Assembly (NCBI GenBank): GCA_005790505.1
Contig: SXUP01000017.1
Span: forward strand, 62,001 to 126,000
Origin: Actinomycetota bacterium
Lineage (GTDB): Bacteria > Actinomycetota > Acidimicrobiia > Acidimicrobiales > Ilumatobacteraceae
Direction: 5' to 3'
Length of the DNA stretch: 64,000 bases
In this document: piece by piece, positions 43,923-51,666 of the stretch
How the letters are laid out: each line of letters opens with the position of its first letter
Numbering within the stretch: position 1 is the stretch's first letter
Program-made: the position numbers and the translations under genes
The notes under the pieces: model-generated
Databases searched by the model: none
What the model was told of the DNA's origin: nothing
Seen by the model: the letters and a program-made list of their open reading frames with translations, nothing else

Positions 43923-44492
43923 ATGTACCTTGTCTTTGTGGGATTCTTTGATTCAGTCAAGCGTGGAATGCAGCGGTATTCAGACCCCCTCACCCCGTCC
44001 GAGATGAGTCAGATACTGGACGGTCGACAGCAGTCGGACTTAGCGGGATATTTTCTGGGACAAACGTATGCTCCACGAATGGGATGGCACGAGGGATTAC
44101 TTGCAATCTTTCATGATGGAAGTGGAGCCATTTATCGTGACTATCTAGGGGAGGTAACTGATAAGGGAGTAAGAGGGTGGCGAATGTGCGTTGCTTCCTG
44201 GAAATCAGGTTCAGTGACCAATAATTTCAATGATCCAACTCCGCTATTGGTGGGCCCATCCGGCATCACTTTCGAGAAGGCGAAGAATTATCTTCCCTCC
44301 AACACTCCTGTTCCAAGCCTGGGCGAATTGCTCTTAGTTATTGAGAACTTCACTGATGATTACGATGACGACGGTCAAAACAGATGGGTTAGCGGTGCAT
44401 CTCACAAACCGGGAGAGATCTTTTCCGGAATCGTCATTGGTAGCGGTTTAAATATCTTGCGCCAACGATGCAGTGGTCGCCAAGGCTGGTAA
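43923..44492 (+). CDS. Hypothetical 189-aa protein in island
   Basis: The start is uncertain (ATG 43923 used). The protein is soluble apart from a hydrophobic start, with YFLGQTYAPRMGWHEGLLA, an acidic patch DDYDDDGQNRW and a C-terminal GIVIGSGLN. No family was recognised. It is convergent with the small gene at 44494 with 1 nt between stops. Confidence 0.55.
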   Translation: MYLVFVGFFDSVKRGMQRYSDPLTPSEMSQILDGRQQSDLAGYFLGQTYAPRMGWHEGLLAIFHDGSGAIYRDYLGEVTDKGVRGWRMCVASWKSGSVTNNFNDPTPLLVGPSGITFEKAKNYLPSNTPVPSLGELLLVIENFTDDYDDDGQNRWVSGASHKPGEIFSGIVIGSGLNILRQRCSGRQGW

Positions 44493-44493
44493 T

Positions 44494-44856
44494 TCAACTC
44501 TTGTCTTCATCACCATTTTCGGTTGTAGGCAATGGATTCTCTTTTAGCGGCACTGTGCTGTCTATGTCGACCAATGAGTCTGGAATAGTGACGAGTGTTC
44601 GCATTGGAAATTGAGATGAGAACCATTCCAATGGGACGAGCGCTTGGTGTTGCTCAATTCTTGCTTCCGTCTCATAAACGAAAACAACCTGAACGCCACT
44701 GCCATATTCAGGAATATCAATAGGTTCTGAAATTTGTAACACCTCTATAAGTCCCCACGGTGGTACATCAATGGGGAACTCAATACCGTCCGGAAAAGCG
44801 GCGAGGGTTATCACGCGTGAACCATTGACAGAGCTAGGTCTATTCGGATTGGGCAT
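44494..44856 (-). CDS. Small hypothetical protein, end of four-gene cassette
   Basis: About 120 aa from ATG 44856 (ATG 44910 possible). It is a beta-type soluble protein (DVPPWGLIEVLQISEPIDIP) with an acidic C-terminus. The start overlaps the end of the PcfJ-like gene by about 17 nt, which ties it to the AlkB/methyltransferase cassette. No family was recognised. Confidence 0.55.
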   Translation of the reverse strand: MPNPNRPSSVNGSRVITLAAFPDGIEFPIDVPPWGLIEVLQISEPIDIPEYGSGVQVVFVYETEARIEQHQALVPLEWFSSQFPMRTLVTIPDSLVDIDSTVPLKENPLPTTENGDEDKS

Positions 44857-45964
44857 TGTGTGCCTCCCATTCTGAAAATGCTTTTCTAAGGTCTGAGTGA
44901 AGTTCCTCATTTAGGGGATTGTTGTGAGGGCCTTTAGTCTCGACGAGTTTCCAACTTGGACTAGTGACGTCAAATGCAACGGCACCAAGTCTCCAATCAT
45001 CGCCGATACAAAGAACTCGGATATGTCCGGTTTGTACACCCATGAAATATGGCTGAGTGGGGTTATTGAGACAGTTTGCTAAGACTTTGCCTGCGACCAC
45101 TAAGTCGTGACGCGACTTCAACTCTGTTACCGGATGTCCTTCGAGGCCTCGTCTAACAAGGTACTCACAGAAATCACGGCATCGTCCATAGTCATGTCGT
45201 AAAGCGGCGCTCTTGATCTCATTAATGATTCTCTTTGGGTCGCGACCCGTGGCAACAAACCCCAGTTTGTGGGCTGCCAATATTGTGAGCGGCATTGCAG
45301 GGTCTGTCATTGCTCCTCGAACAACTTCTAGCGCAGTACGAGGAGTCAGATTTGCAAGTACTGCGCGACAATTTGGAGTGACTGCCATCGCTGCCAAAGA
45401 ACTGTACGGTTCAATATCTGTCAGTTCTGCTCTCAATGTTGGTGGAGCTAGTCCCATCCATGAGACAAAAATTTCACTAATTTTCCCGTTGATAATCAAA
45501 GCTTCACCGAAAGCTTTACCGGCTTCAGCACCACATGAGACTTCACCCCAATATGTTCTCGCTGCATCACGAATTTTTGGTTGCCGCAATGCAATCTCGA
45601 GACGTCTTGGCAGTGCAGTCGTTTCCGATATTTGCGGATTATTAATAGCAAAGTCAGCCAGTAGTGGGTGCGCGTGAACGAACCATTCCTCTAGTGCTTT
45701 GGAGAATTGAAATCCGAAACTGAGTTCGAGAAAACGACGCACAACAGAACTAGCAACCGTTTGTTCAAGTCCAGTTGCATTAACAAGTGACCCGACTAGA
45801 TCGTGTTGAGCAGAATACTTCTCATTATCTCGAACCATACAAATGTCATCTGATTCCTTAATCAACTCGACCGAACCAGAGCCCATGGCGATAGACAATC
45901 GATTTTTCAAAAATTCAGCATCAACAATTGCATCATCAGAAAGGGGCAGAACATACTTGGTCAT
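44840..45964 (-). CDS. PcfJ-like protein
   Basis: A 374-aa protein. The last 100 residues (LVVAGKVLANCLNNP, then IRVLCIGDDWRLGAVAFDV and WKLVETKGPHNNPLNEELHS) follow the PcfJ pattern: a Leu-x-x-Cys helix, a strand, then a strand with Lys-Gly-x-x-Asn. PcfJ-type proteins are known from conjugative plasmids and integrative elements; their action is not established. The N-terminal 250 residues are helical and unrecognised. It overlaps the AlkB-like gene by 4 nt (45961-45964). Confidence 0.6.
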   Translation of the reverse strand: MTKYVLPLSDDAIVDAEFLKNRLSIAMGSGSVELIKESDDICMVRDNEKYSAQHDLVGSLVNATGLEQTVASSVVRRFLELSFGFQFSKALEEWFVHAHPLLADFAINNPQISETTALPRRLEIALRQPKIRDAARTYWGEVSCGAEAGKAFGEALIINGKISEIFVSWMGLAPPTLRAELTDIEPYSSLAAMAVTPNCRAVLANLTPRTALEVVRGAMTDPAMPLTILAAHKLGFVATGRDPKRIINEIKSAALRHDYGRCRDFCEYLVRRGLEGHPVTELKSRHDLVVAGKVLANCLNNPTQPYFMGVQTGHIRVLCIGDDWRLGAVAFDVTSPSWKLVETKGPHNNPLNEELHSDLRKAFSEWEAHNAQSE

Positions 45965-46542
45965 TTGTTGACCGTCCTAAAAGTGACAGATACGCGACGC
46001 TGACGGAGAGTTTTTATTCCACCTTCTCGTTCAAATTTGCGCGGCGGGATTGAATGTTCCCATTCGTAACGAGACTCGCCTTCAAGAACTGCAATAGAAC
46101 CAGGTTCTAATAAATGGTCAACATAGTTGTGGCCTTCTCGAGTGAATCGCATGCTCCAACCTTCGAGAAGTGAAAGTGTGACTATCACAGGACCAAAATC
46201 CTGAACATGATCTCTGTGAGATGCAATTCCTTGAGTGGTGTTTTCGTCGACAAGATACTCATTCACGATCACCTGATCTGGAATCTGTTGCATCACACGT
46301 TCCTCATATAAACGCTCAGCTAGGTCGTTAAACAGAGTTGGTAATTGAGGTGCAGAGTCTGGTCCTTCAACTCGACCGGTCGAATAGTTATATCGACGGC
46401 CGTAATGTTGCGTGCGTCGACCAAGATCCACGCTCCATTTCGACACATCAATTAGGTGAAGCAAAGAATCTTGTTGAGTTTGGCTAAGCCACAGCGGTGT
46501 GTAACCCAGACCTTCGGGAAGATAGTCCTCAAAAAAGCTCAT
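45961..46542 (-). CDS. AlkB-like 2-oxoglutarate dioxygenase
   Basis: A 193-aa AlkB-type oxygenase. Iron ligands are His109-Arg-Asp111 (ASHRDHVQDFG) and His163 (YEWEHSIPPR); the 2-oxoglutarate/substrate R-x5-R motif is Arg183-Arg189 (RVSVTFR). VIVNEYLVDE and LLEPGSIAVLEGESRYEW complete the family pattern. It should demethylate alkylated nucleic acid bases, or another methyl substrate. It overlaps both neighbours by 4 nt, so it is made together with a methyltransferase-like and a PcfJ-like protein. Confidence 0.88.
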   Translation of the reverse strand: MSFFEDYLPEGLGYTPLWLSQTQQDSLLHLIDVSKWSVDLGRRTQHYGRRYNYSTGRVEGPDSAPQLPTLFNDLAERLYEERVMQQIPDQVIVNEYLVDENTTQGIASHRDHVQDFGPVIVTLSLLEGWSMRFTREGHNYVDHLLEPGSIAVLEGESRYEWEHSIPPRKFEREGGIKTLRQRRVSVTFRTVNK

Positions 46543-47306
46543 GAATTTACCAACGCCTTAGCAAGGATGGCCGCCTCGTATTTTTTGTGACCGACACGTA
46601 GCCCTCGACCAAATTTTGCCACCGGGACGTGTGAAAAACTCTCCGCACAAAAATTTACGTGCCATGGACGCAACAGATGTTGCAGCCCTCGTTTACCACG
46701 CGCAGGCTCAAGAGAAATGGCCGAAAGTGTGTCAACAACAGGAAAGGTCTTTTGAAGGATTTGGAGTAATCGTTGATTTTGCAATTCCAGTGCTGCGTCT
46801 GCTTCTGCATCAAAATACAAAACGTTTTGCGCATGCGACGCCAGTAAGAAAATGGAATGTATCGTCGCGTCTGTCGTTGCATGGGTTTGGAAACTCGTAA
46901 CATCCTGATACGAGCACTTAACATTTACCAACGCGGCCAACTCAAGTGCGACCGCACCAGCGGCCGGGCAATGATCCACTACGACCAGTCGGTCAGCCAA
47001 CCCGAGCAGCACGAGCATGATGCCGTTCATGCCGGCTGCGCCGTTAAAGTCAATGAGCAAATCAGAGCTCGAGTATTTGTTGATGTCGTGTTCGAGTCCG
47101 GTGGCGAGTTCAGCCATGTGGTAGCGCCCAAAGCGGGCGGCATATCGCAAAACTTCTGCCTCGGTCGAGTCGGGTGCAAGCCACCATGGCCCCTGGCTAG
47201 GCAGGTCGTGTGGAAAGTTTGCGAGCAGCTGGTTCAGTGCGCGCTCGACCTTTTCGTAAGCGAGCCGAACTTCCGCCTCGGTGAGTGTTCTAGGGGATTT
47301 TTTCAT
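46539..47306 (-). CDS. SAM-methyltransferase-like protein
   Basis: A 255-aa protein from ATG 47306. LLIDFNGAAGMNGIMLVLLG followed by RLVVVDHCPAAGAVALEL looks like motifs I and II of a Rossmann methyltransferase, but the usual Gly-x-Gly is altered to Gly-Ala-Ala-Gly-Met-Asn-Gly. A DPPY-type motif for base methylation is not evident. First gene of the four-gene cassette. The 153-nt gap to the divergent gene at 47460 should hold the promoter. Confidence 0.6.
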   Translation of the reverse strand: MKKSPRTLTEAEVRLAYEKVERALNQLLANFPHDLPSQGPWWLAPDSTEAEVLRYAARFGRYHMAELATGLEHDINKYSSSDLLIDFNGAAGMNGIMLVLLGLADRLVVVDHCPAAGAVALELAALVNVKCSYQDVTSFQTHATTDATIHSIFLLASHAQNVLYFDAEADAALELQNQRLLQILQKTFPVVDTLSAISLEPARGKRGLQHLLRPWHVNFCAESFSHVPVAKFGRGLRVGHKKYEAAILAKALVNS

Positions 47307-47459
47307 TGGAGTTGTTCCTTAGTTATGGCCGTCGAATTTGGCGGCGTCGCTATGCTATTATTGCAAGCCAATCGGACATCCCACAACCTCAAAGTCGTTG
47401 CAAATAAAGGAAAATCTCCAGAAGAGGCAACGCTGATTTTGTAGTGATAGGGTCTGTTT

Positions 47460-48332
47460 ATGGAAATTCCACATTCAATAAAGGGATCTGCATGGGAAGA
47501 GGCTGATGAGGCCCAAGCAAAATCTGACCTAGCGCGATACTGCGATGAAGTTCTCTGGGCCATTTTTCAAAGGGCAGCTCAATTCGAACCTCTTGATCCC
47601 GAAATCGTCTGGGACGACCCGATGCTGCTCCACCGAGGCGAGGTTGAACGGATTCGCCAATTCATTAAGGACATCAAGTTGTCGTTAAGGAAATTGGGAA
47701 GGATCAGTAATGCATTGGAGAGTTCCGCAGCAAAATACCGTGCTGATTACCTTGACCATTTGCACACAGAGTTTGTCGATCGTGCTGCATACATCGAAGC
47801 ACGTCCATTTTCGGAATGTCTCAGATGCTGGACTGAAGGGTATTCAATCAACAGACAAAAATATGTAACCGAGGATGGAATAGAAAAGTCGATGAGTTGG
47901 CAAAACTACCTAGAAGAAGCTGCAAAATCTCGCCAAAAGGTAAAGGCAAAAAAAAGTGAAGACGATAACAAGTTGGAGTTTCATACCCTCCGAAGAGAAT
48001 TTCTCAAATTGTATGAAGAGAATGGAAACCATAGAGGGTTGTTTCGCGATATAGATGGCAATGTAATTCCTAAACCCAGTTCCGGCCCAAGACCAAATGG
48101 ACCTGTTCATGAAGAAAGAGAAGTCGTTTATTGGGTCTGCGATAGCAAAGACGCATTCGGTCATGGGGACGTTGGTTCAATGATTGATGTAGCGAATTTT
48201 GGAAGTTATCGAAGAACGGCAACAATTTACGATCGATATTTCTGCCCAGATTCCGACAATTGCGGGGGTGTATTGGTTCCACGATTTAGAGATGAACACA
48301 TCGATTTCAACGACAAAGTAGATAGTCAATGA
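47460..48332 (+). CDS. Hypothetical protein with possible zinc-binding cysteines
   Basis: A 290-aa soluble protein, ATG 47460. It has a helical N-terminal half with charged segments (IRQFIKDIKLSLRKLG) and Cys pairs ECLRCW (about residue 120) and FCPDSDNCGG (about 266) that could bind zinc. No family was recognised. It is transcribed away from the methyltransferase-like cassette and towards the hsdR remnant, 87 nt apart. Confidence 0.6.
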   Translation: MEIPHSIKGSAWEEADEAQAKSDLARYCDEVLWAIFQRAAQFEPLDPEIVWDDPMLLHRGEVERIRQFIKDIKLSLRKLGRISNALESSAAKYRADYLDHLHTEFVDRAAYIEARPFSECLRCWTEGYSINRQKYVTEDGIEKSMSWQNYLEEAAKSRQKVKAKKSEDDNKLEFHTLRREFLKLYEENGNHRGLFRDIDGNVIPKPSSGPRPNGPVHEEREVVYWVCDSKDAFGHGDVGSMIDVANFGSYRRTATIYDRYFCPDSDNCGGVLVPRFRDEHIDFNDKVDSQ

Positions 48333-48419
48333 CGTTGGAGACCGATCATCGTGCTCTTCGGTCATCTAGAAACACCCGTGAAGTAGAATCAACTACCTAG
48401 AGATGATTGGGAGGTTGGG

Positions 48420-49223
48420 ATGAGCAAGAAGTCATTGAGCGAGTCAGATATTTGTGACCGTTTCATTACGCCATCCCTCCTCAAGGCAGGTTGGGACCAA
48501 AGCCGGTGGCGCCGGGAATATGCCTTTACCGATGGTCGCATCATCGTGCGCGGCAAATTGGTGGCCCGCGGGAAACAGAAGCGCGCCGACTATCTCCTCT
48601 TCTATAAGTCCAATCTTCCCATTGCCGTAATTGAAGCCAAAGACAACAACCATTCCTTGGGCGCCGGCATGCAACAGGGCCTTGGATACTCCGTTACCCT
48701 CGATGTTCCATTCGTGTTCTCGTCAAATGGCGATGGATTCCTTTTCCACGACAAAACAGGAAATGCCGACAAAGTCGAGACAGTTCTTTCGTTAGAGGAG
48801 TTCCCGACACCCGACGAACTCTGGCATCGCTACATGCAGTGGAAAGGTCTCAACGAAACTAATGAAGTTCTCGTAACTAGTCCGAACCATCAAGATGTCG
48901 GCGACAAAGCAGCTCGTTACTACCAACAGTTAGCAATCAACCGAACAATTGAAGCTGTTGCTCGTGTACAAAAGCGAGTGCTCCTTGCGATGGCAACAGG
49001 GTCAGCCGACTGGAAAAATCTCTACGGCAACCGCAGCCTTGCCGAGTCGCTGAACTCGGTTCTTAAAAACGACCTTGGGCGCGGGGAACGTGCACGCTCA
49101 CTAAATCTCAATCACCAATGGATTGACCTCATGGTCATGTTGCTCATGCGCAATGACCAGTCTCTTGTGTTGTATCGACGCCGTACGCAATTGGCACGAA
49201 CAGCCTCGCCACCCGCGGCCTAG
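48420..49223 (+). pseudogene. hsdR fragment fused to a transposase tail
   Basis: A 267-aa open frame. Residues 1-190 are the HsdR N-terminal part of a type I restriction enzyme, with nuclease residues Asp57, Glu72-x-Lys74 (VIEAKD) intact. The Walker A region begins (RVLLAMATG) but then breaks into DWKNLYGNRSLAESLNSVLK, where Tyr202, Arg205, Glu209 and Lys216 fit the Y(2)R(3)E(6)K signature of IS4-type transposases exactly. So a transposase 3' end has been joined in frame to hsdR. The helicase motor is missing, and no hsdM or hsdS is nearby. Confidence 0.82.
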
Positions 49224-49540
49224 ACAGCCACCGCTCCTCAATTCCGAGAGTCAAGGATCAGTGCTGTGCGCTGTCTGGTTCACATTTCAGATAAATCTCA
49301 CTGAAGTGCTCAAAGACCCTGCGACCTTGTTGAAGGAATGAATGTTTCCGGTTTGGGTGAACTATCATGGAAAACGGATGTATTCGGCTCCCTCGGCGAT
49401 TTTCGCTCTGGGTTTCGTTCCGCCTCCGCGCCTTTAGGAGGCGGAGCAAAAGTCCCTAGCCCTAGGCGGGACAGTGTCAAGGGATTCCGCCAGTTACGCA
49501 TTATCGCGGTTTCAGTTACGTGACCCCATCGTGAGTTGCC
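49224..49540. other. Non-coding stretch holding repeat copy 2
   Basis: These 317 bases have no convincing gene. They contain the end of the transposase-derived tail region, the second 74-bp repeat and its diverged downstream part (paired AGTTACG motifs near 49491 and 49515). A frame from 49338 reads through the repeat as GDFRSGFRSASAPLGGGA, which might be a relic of a protein end. Confidence 0.6.
49374..49447. repeat. 74-bp direct repeat, copy 2, with hairpin
   Basis: Identical to 43735-43808, including the 9-bp hairpin (49419-49445). The two copies bracket a 5.6-kb segment of accessory genes. Confidence 0.92.
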
Positions 49541-50728
49541 TCAGTTGACGACGAGCGGAAGTGGTTCCATTCCCAAGGCCGCACGGAACGTGTTGTGGTA
49601 GTGGTGCAGCGGGCGCTCATTGCGTCCATAGATCACTTCCTTCAGTGCCCCGCTGTTCGCGGTGGTCTGTTGGCTGGCACTCATGACGTAGTCCTCGTCG
49701 CGGATGATTGCAGCGAATAATTGGGCGAGCGTCTTCTCCTGTTCGGCACGGGCGCTCGCCCCCTCGGATGCCTCGGTGACTCCCTTGCGCAGGAAGAAGG
49801 TGATGCGGCTGGTGTGCCGACCAGGATCTGCTTGGCGAGGGTAGATGCGGATGAAGAAGCACCCATCGACGGTGGGAAGCAGCTGAATGTTTGGGAATAG
49901 GTAGTAGGCGGGCAGTGTCGCCACGGCGATATTCCATTGTTCCTTCGGCAGCTTGCGCATCTCGTCGATTGAGCGGCGGCAGAGGAGGAAACGGTGATTG
50001 CGGCCGAACGTCTCGTAGCACGAGACATTGCCGTGGAACCCGAGATTGATGGTGTTCTGGTGAAGCGCCGGGAAGTGGTACGTCTCACCGAATGTGTCGT
50101 TCGCCAGCTTCCAGTTACATGCCACGTCGTAGTTGTCGCGGTCGGCGACAACCAATTCATCGAGTTTCCATGACGCAAGTTCCTCGGCAAATTCCACCGT
50201 AAGCAGACTCTCCACATCGATGAGCCCGTCAGGATCTGGATGGACGAAGAGAAGTCCGTACTTTTCGACAGCTGGGAGACGGATCAGGCCGTGGCACGAC
50301 ATGTCGATGTCACCGAAATGGTCACGCTTCGGTAGCCCAACGAGATCGCCGCTGTTGTCGTAGGTCCAGTTGTGGAATCTGCAGGTATGGCGGCGCGCAG
50401 TACCGCGTTCCTCCTCCACCACCAGCGCACCGCGGTGACGGCACGCGTTCACCATGGCCACGAAGGTGCCGTCCTGGTCGCGTGAGGCGATCACCGGCAC
50501 TCCGAAATCATTGATGGTGAAGTACGAACCCAGCTCGGGGAGGTCACCCGACATGCCGATGATCTGCGGATGGTGGCGGAAAAACGTCTCCCACTCCCTG
50601 TCGGCGAGATCGGGGTCGGTGTATGCGGACGTCGGATTGCGCCTGATGCCGCCCTCGTCGATGTTTGTCCCAGCATCGAGACGCCCGAGCATTTCCTCTA
50701 TCAGCCGGACCTGAACGTCGTGTCGCAT
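49541..50728 (-). CDS. Rieske-type ring-hydroxylating oxygenase, large subunit
   Basis: A 395-aa protein from ATG 50728. The Rieske [2Fe-2S] ligands are Cys96-Arg-His98 and Cys116-x2-His119, and the mononuclear iron site is in NWKLANDTFGETYHFPALHQ. It uses O2 and electrons from a reductase to hydroxylate or demethylate an aromatic or related substrate. No small subunit, ferredoxin or reductase lies beside it. Codons here are visibly richer in G and C than in neighbouring genes, a sign of transfer. It is divergent from a TetR gene that probably controls it. Confidence 0.92.
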   Translation of the reverse strand: MRHDVQVRLIEEMLGRLDAGTNIDEGGIRRNPTSAYTDPDLADREWETFFRHHPQIIGMSGDLPELGSYFTINDFGVPVIASRDQDGTFVAMVNACRHRGALVVEEERGTARRHTCRFHNWTYDNSGDLVGLPKRDHFGDIDMSCHGLIRLPAVEKYGLLFVHPDPDGLIDVESLLTVEFAEELASWKLDELVVADRDNYDVACNWKLANDTFGETYHFPALHQNTINLGFHGNVSCYETFGRNHRFLLCRRSIDEMRKLPKEQWNIAVATLPAYYLFPNIQLLPTVDGCFFIRIYPRQADPGRHTSRITFFLRKGVTEASEGASARAEQEKTLAQLFAAIIRDEDYVMSASQQTTANSGALKEVIYGRNERPLHHYHNTFRAALGMEPLPLVVN

Positions 50729-50766
50729 GGTTGATTCCCCTCTTGTGTCTGGTGGAAACAGTAAAC

Positions 50767-50782
50767 TTAGAGTAGTCTCTAA
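50767..50782. promoter_or_regulatory. Putative TetR operator palindrome
   Basis: Perfect inverted repeat TTAGAG-N4-CTCTAA in the 58-nt space between the divergent Rieske and TetR genes, 4 nt before the TetR start. Position and form suit autoregulation and control of the oxygenase. Confidence 0.55.
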
Positions 50783-50786
50783 ATTC

Positions 50787-51485
50787 ATGGTACGTCAAGA
50801 GGCAACCCCTGGAGCCGTTCCAGGCCGGCAGGACCGCAACAAGGCGCGCCGCCGAACGGCAATTCTCAATGCCACTCTCGCCCTGCTGCGGACCACGCCC
50901 ATAGACAAGGTGACCATTGAGGCGATAGCGGCGCAGGCAGGCGTGGCCCCCGCGACCGTCTACAACCTCATCGGTTCGCGGGACCAGCTTCTGCTGGCCT
51001 GCGTCGACCGGGTCATCGACTCACTCATTGATGATCTCATCCGGCTCTCTATCAACGAGGACCCGCTCGCAGCGGCAGTACGGATTGTTGAGGGATCGTG
51101 TGATGCATTCATCGTTGATGGTGACGCGTTCAGGCAGATTGCCGGCGCGGTGAACGGGATTGCACGGGGCGGAAGGTCAATTTCTGTGGACCCAGCGCAA
51201 TTACAGATCACAGCGATGCGTGCCGCGTTGGCTAAAGGCATCTTGCGCACCGACGCCGACCCGATAGCTCTCGGGCGCCAGGTGTTTCTGTCCTACAACG
51301 GTGCGTTCTTCGCCTGGGCCGCTGGGCAGTTGACTGACGAGGGCTTTCGTGCCGCCGCACTTCATGGGCTGTGGACGACCCTGCTCGCATCGGCTGCAGA
51401 CGACCATCGCGACGAGTTGTCCAGAGAGGCGCGGAACGCCGCAACTCGAATGGTGGACGCCGGGTATGGTCCTCAAACCGAGTAA
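50787..51485 (+). CDS. TetR/AcrR-family regulator of the Rieske oxygenase
   Basis: A 232-aa protein from ATG 50787. The HTH lies at about residues 20-70 (RRTAILNATLALLRTTPIDK, then IAAQAGVAPATVYNLIGSRD). The C-terminal ligand pocket is unknown. It shares the GC-rich composition of the neighbouring oxygenase, so the pair probably came in together. Confidence 0.9.
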   Translation: MVRQEATPGAVPGRQDRNKARRRTAILNATLALLRTTPIDKVTIEAIAAQAGVAPATVYNLIGSRDQLLLACVDRVIDSLIDDLIRLSINEDPLAAAVRIVEGSCDAFIVDGDAFRQIAGAVNGIARGGRSISVDPAQLQITAMRAALAKGILRTDADPIALGRQVFLSYNGAFFAWAAGQLTDEGFRAAALHGLWTTLLASAADDHRDELSREARNAATRMVDAGYGPQTE

Positions 51486-51560
51486 TTGTTCTCGTGCCCG
51501 TTCGGTTTCAGTTCTCCCGAACTAGCCTGAAAACCACATTGGATCGGTTCCCAAGGAGAG

Positions 51561-51597
51561 TTTCGCTCTGGGTTCCGTTCCGCCTCCGCGCCTTTAG
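51561..51597. repeat. Half copy of the island repeat at the tRNA-Lys 5' end
   Basis: 37 bases match 43762-43798 and the second copy with one change (TTT to TTC). The last 10 bases (GCGCCTTTAG) are the first 10 of tRNA-Lys. After that point the copies diverge, so the tRNA start is a junction. Confidence 0.85.
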
Positions 51598-51660
51598 CTC
51601 AGTCGGTAGAGCAACGGACTTTTAATCCGCAGGTCCTGGGTTCGAGCCCCAGAGGGCGCA
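51588..51660 (+). tRNA. tRNA-Lys (anticodon TTT)
   Basis: A 73-nt cloverleaf: acceptor GCGCCTT with AGGGCGC (one G-U), D arm AGCTC..GAGC, anticodon loop CTTTTAA, T arm CTGGG-TTCGAGC-CCCAG. CCA is not encoded. Its 5' flank carries the island repeat. Confidence 0.95.
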
Positions 51661-51666
51661 CTCACG

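Noticed and set aside
48420-49223. Functional type I restriction subunit
   Set aside because: The helicase motor is missing after Walker A and there is no hsdM or hsdS in the window.
43735-49447. Classical template/variable repeat pair of a DGR
   Set aside because: The repeats are identical over 74 bp, and the differences just upstream are not limited to adenines, so no adenine mutagenesis is visible.
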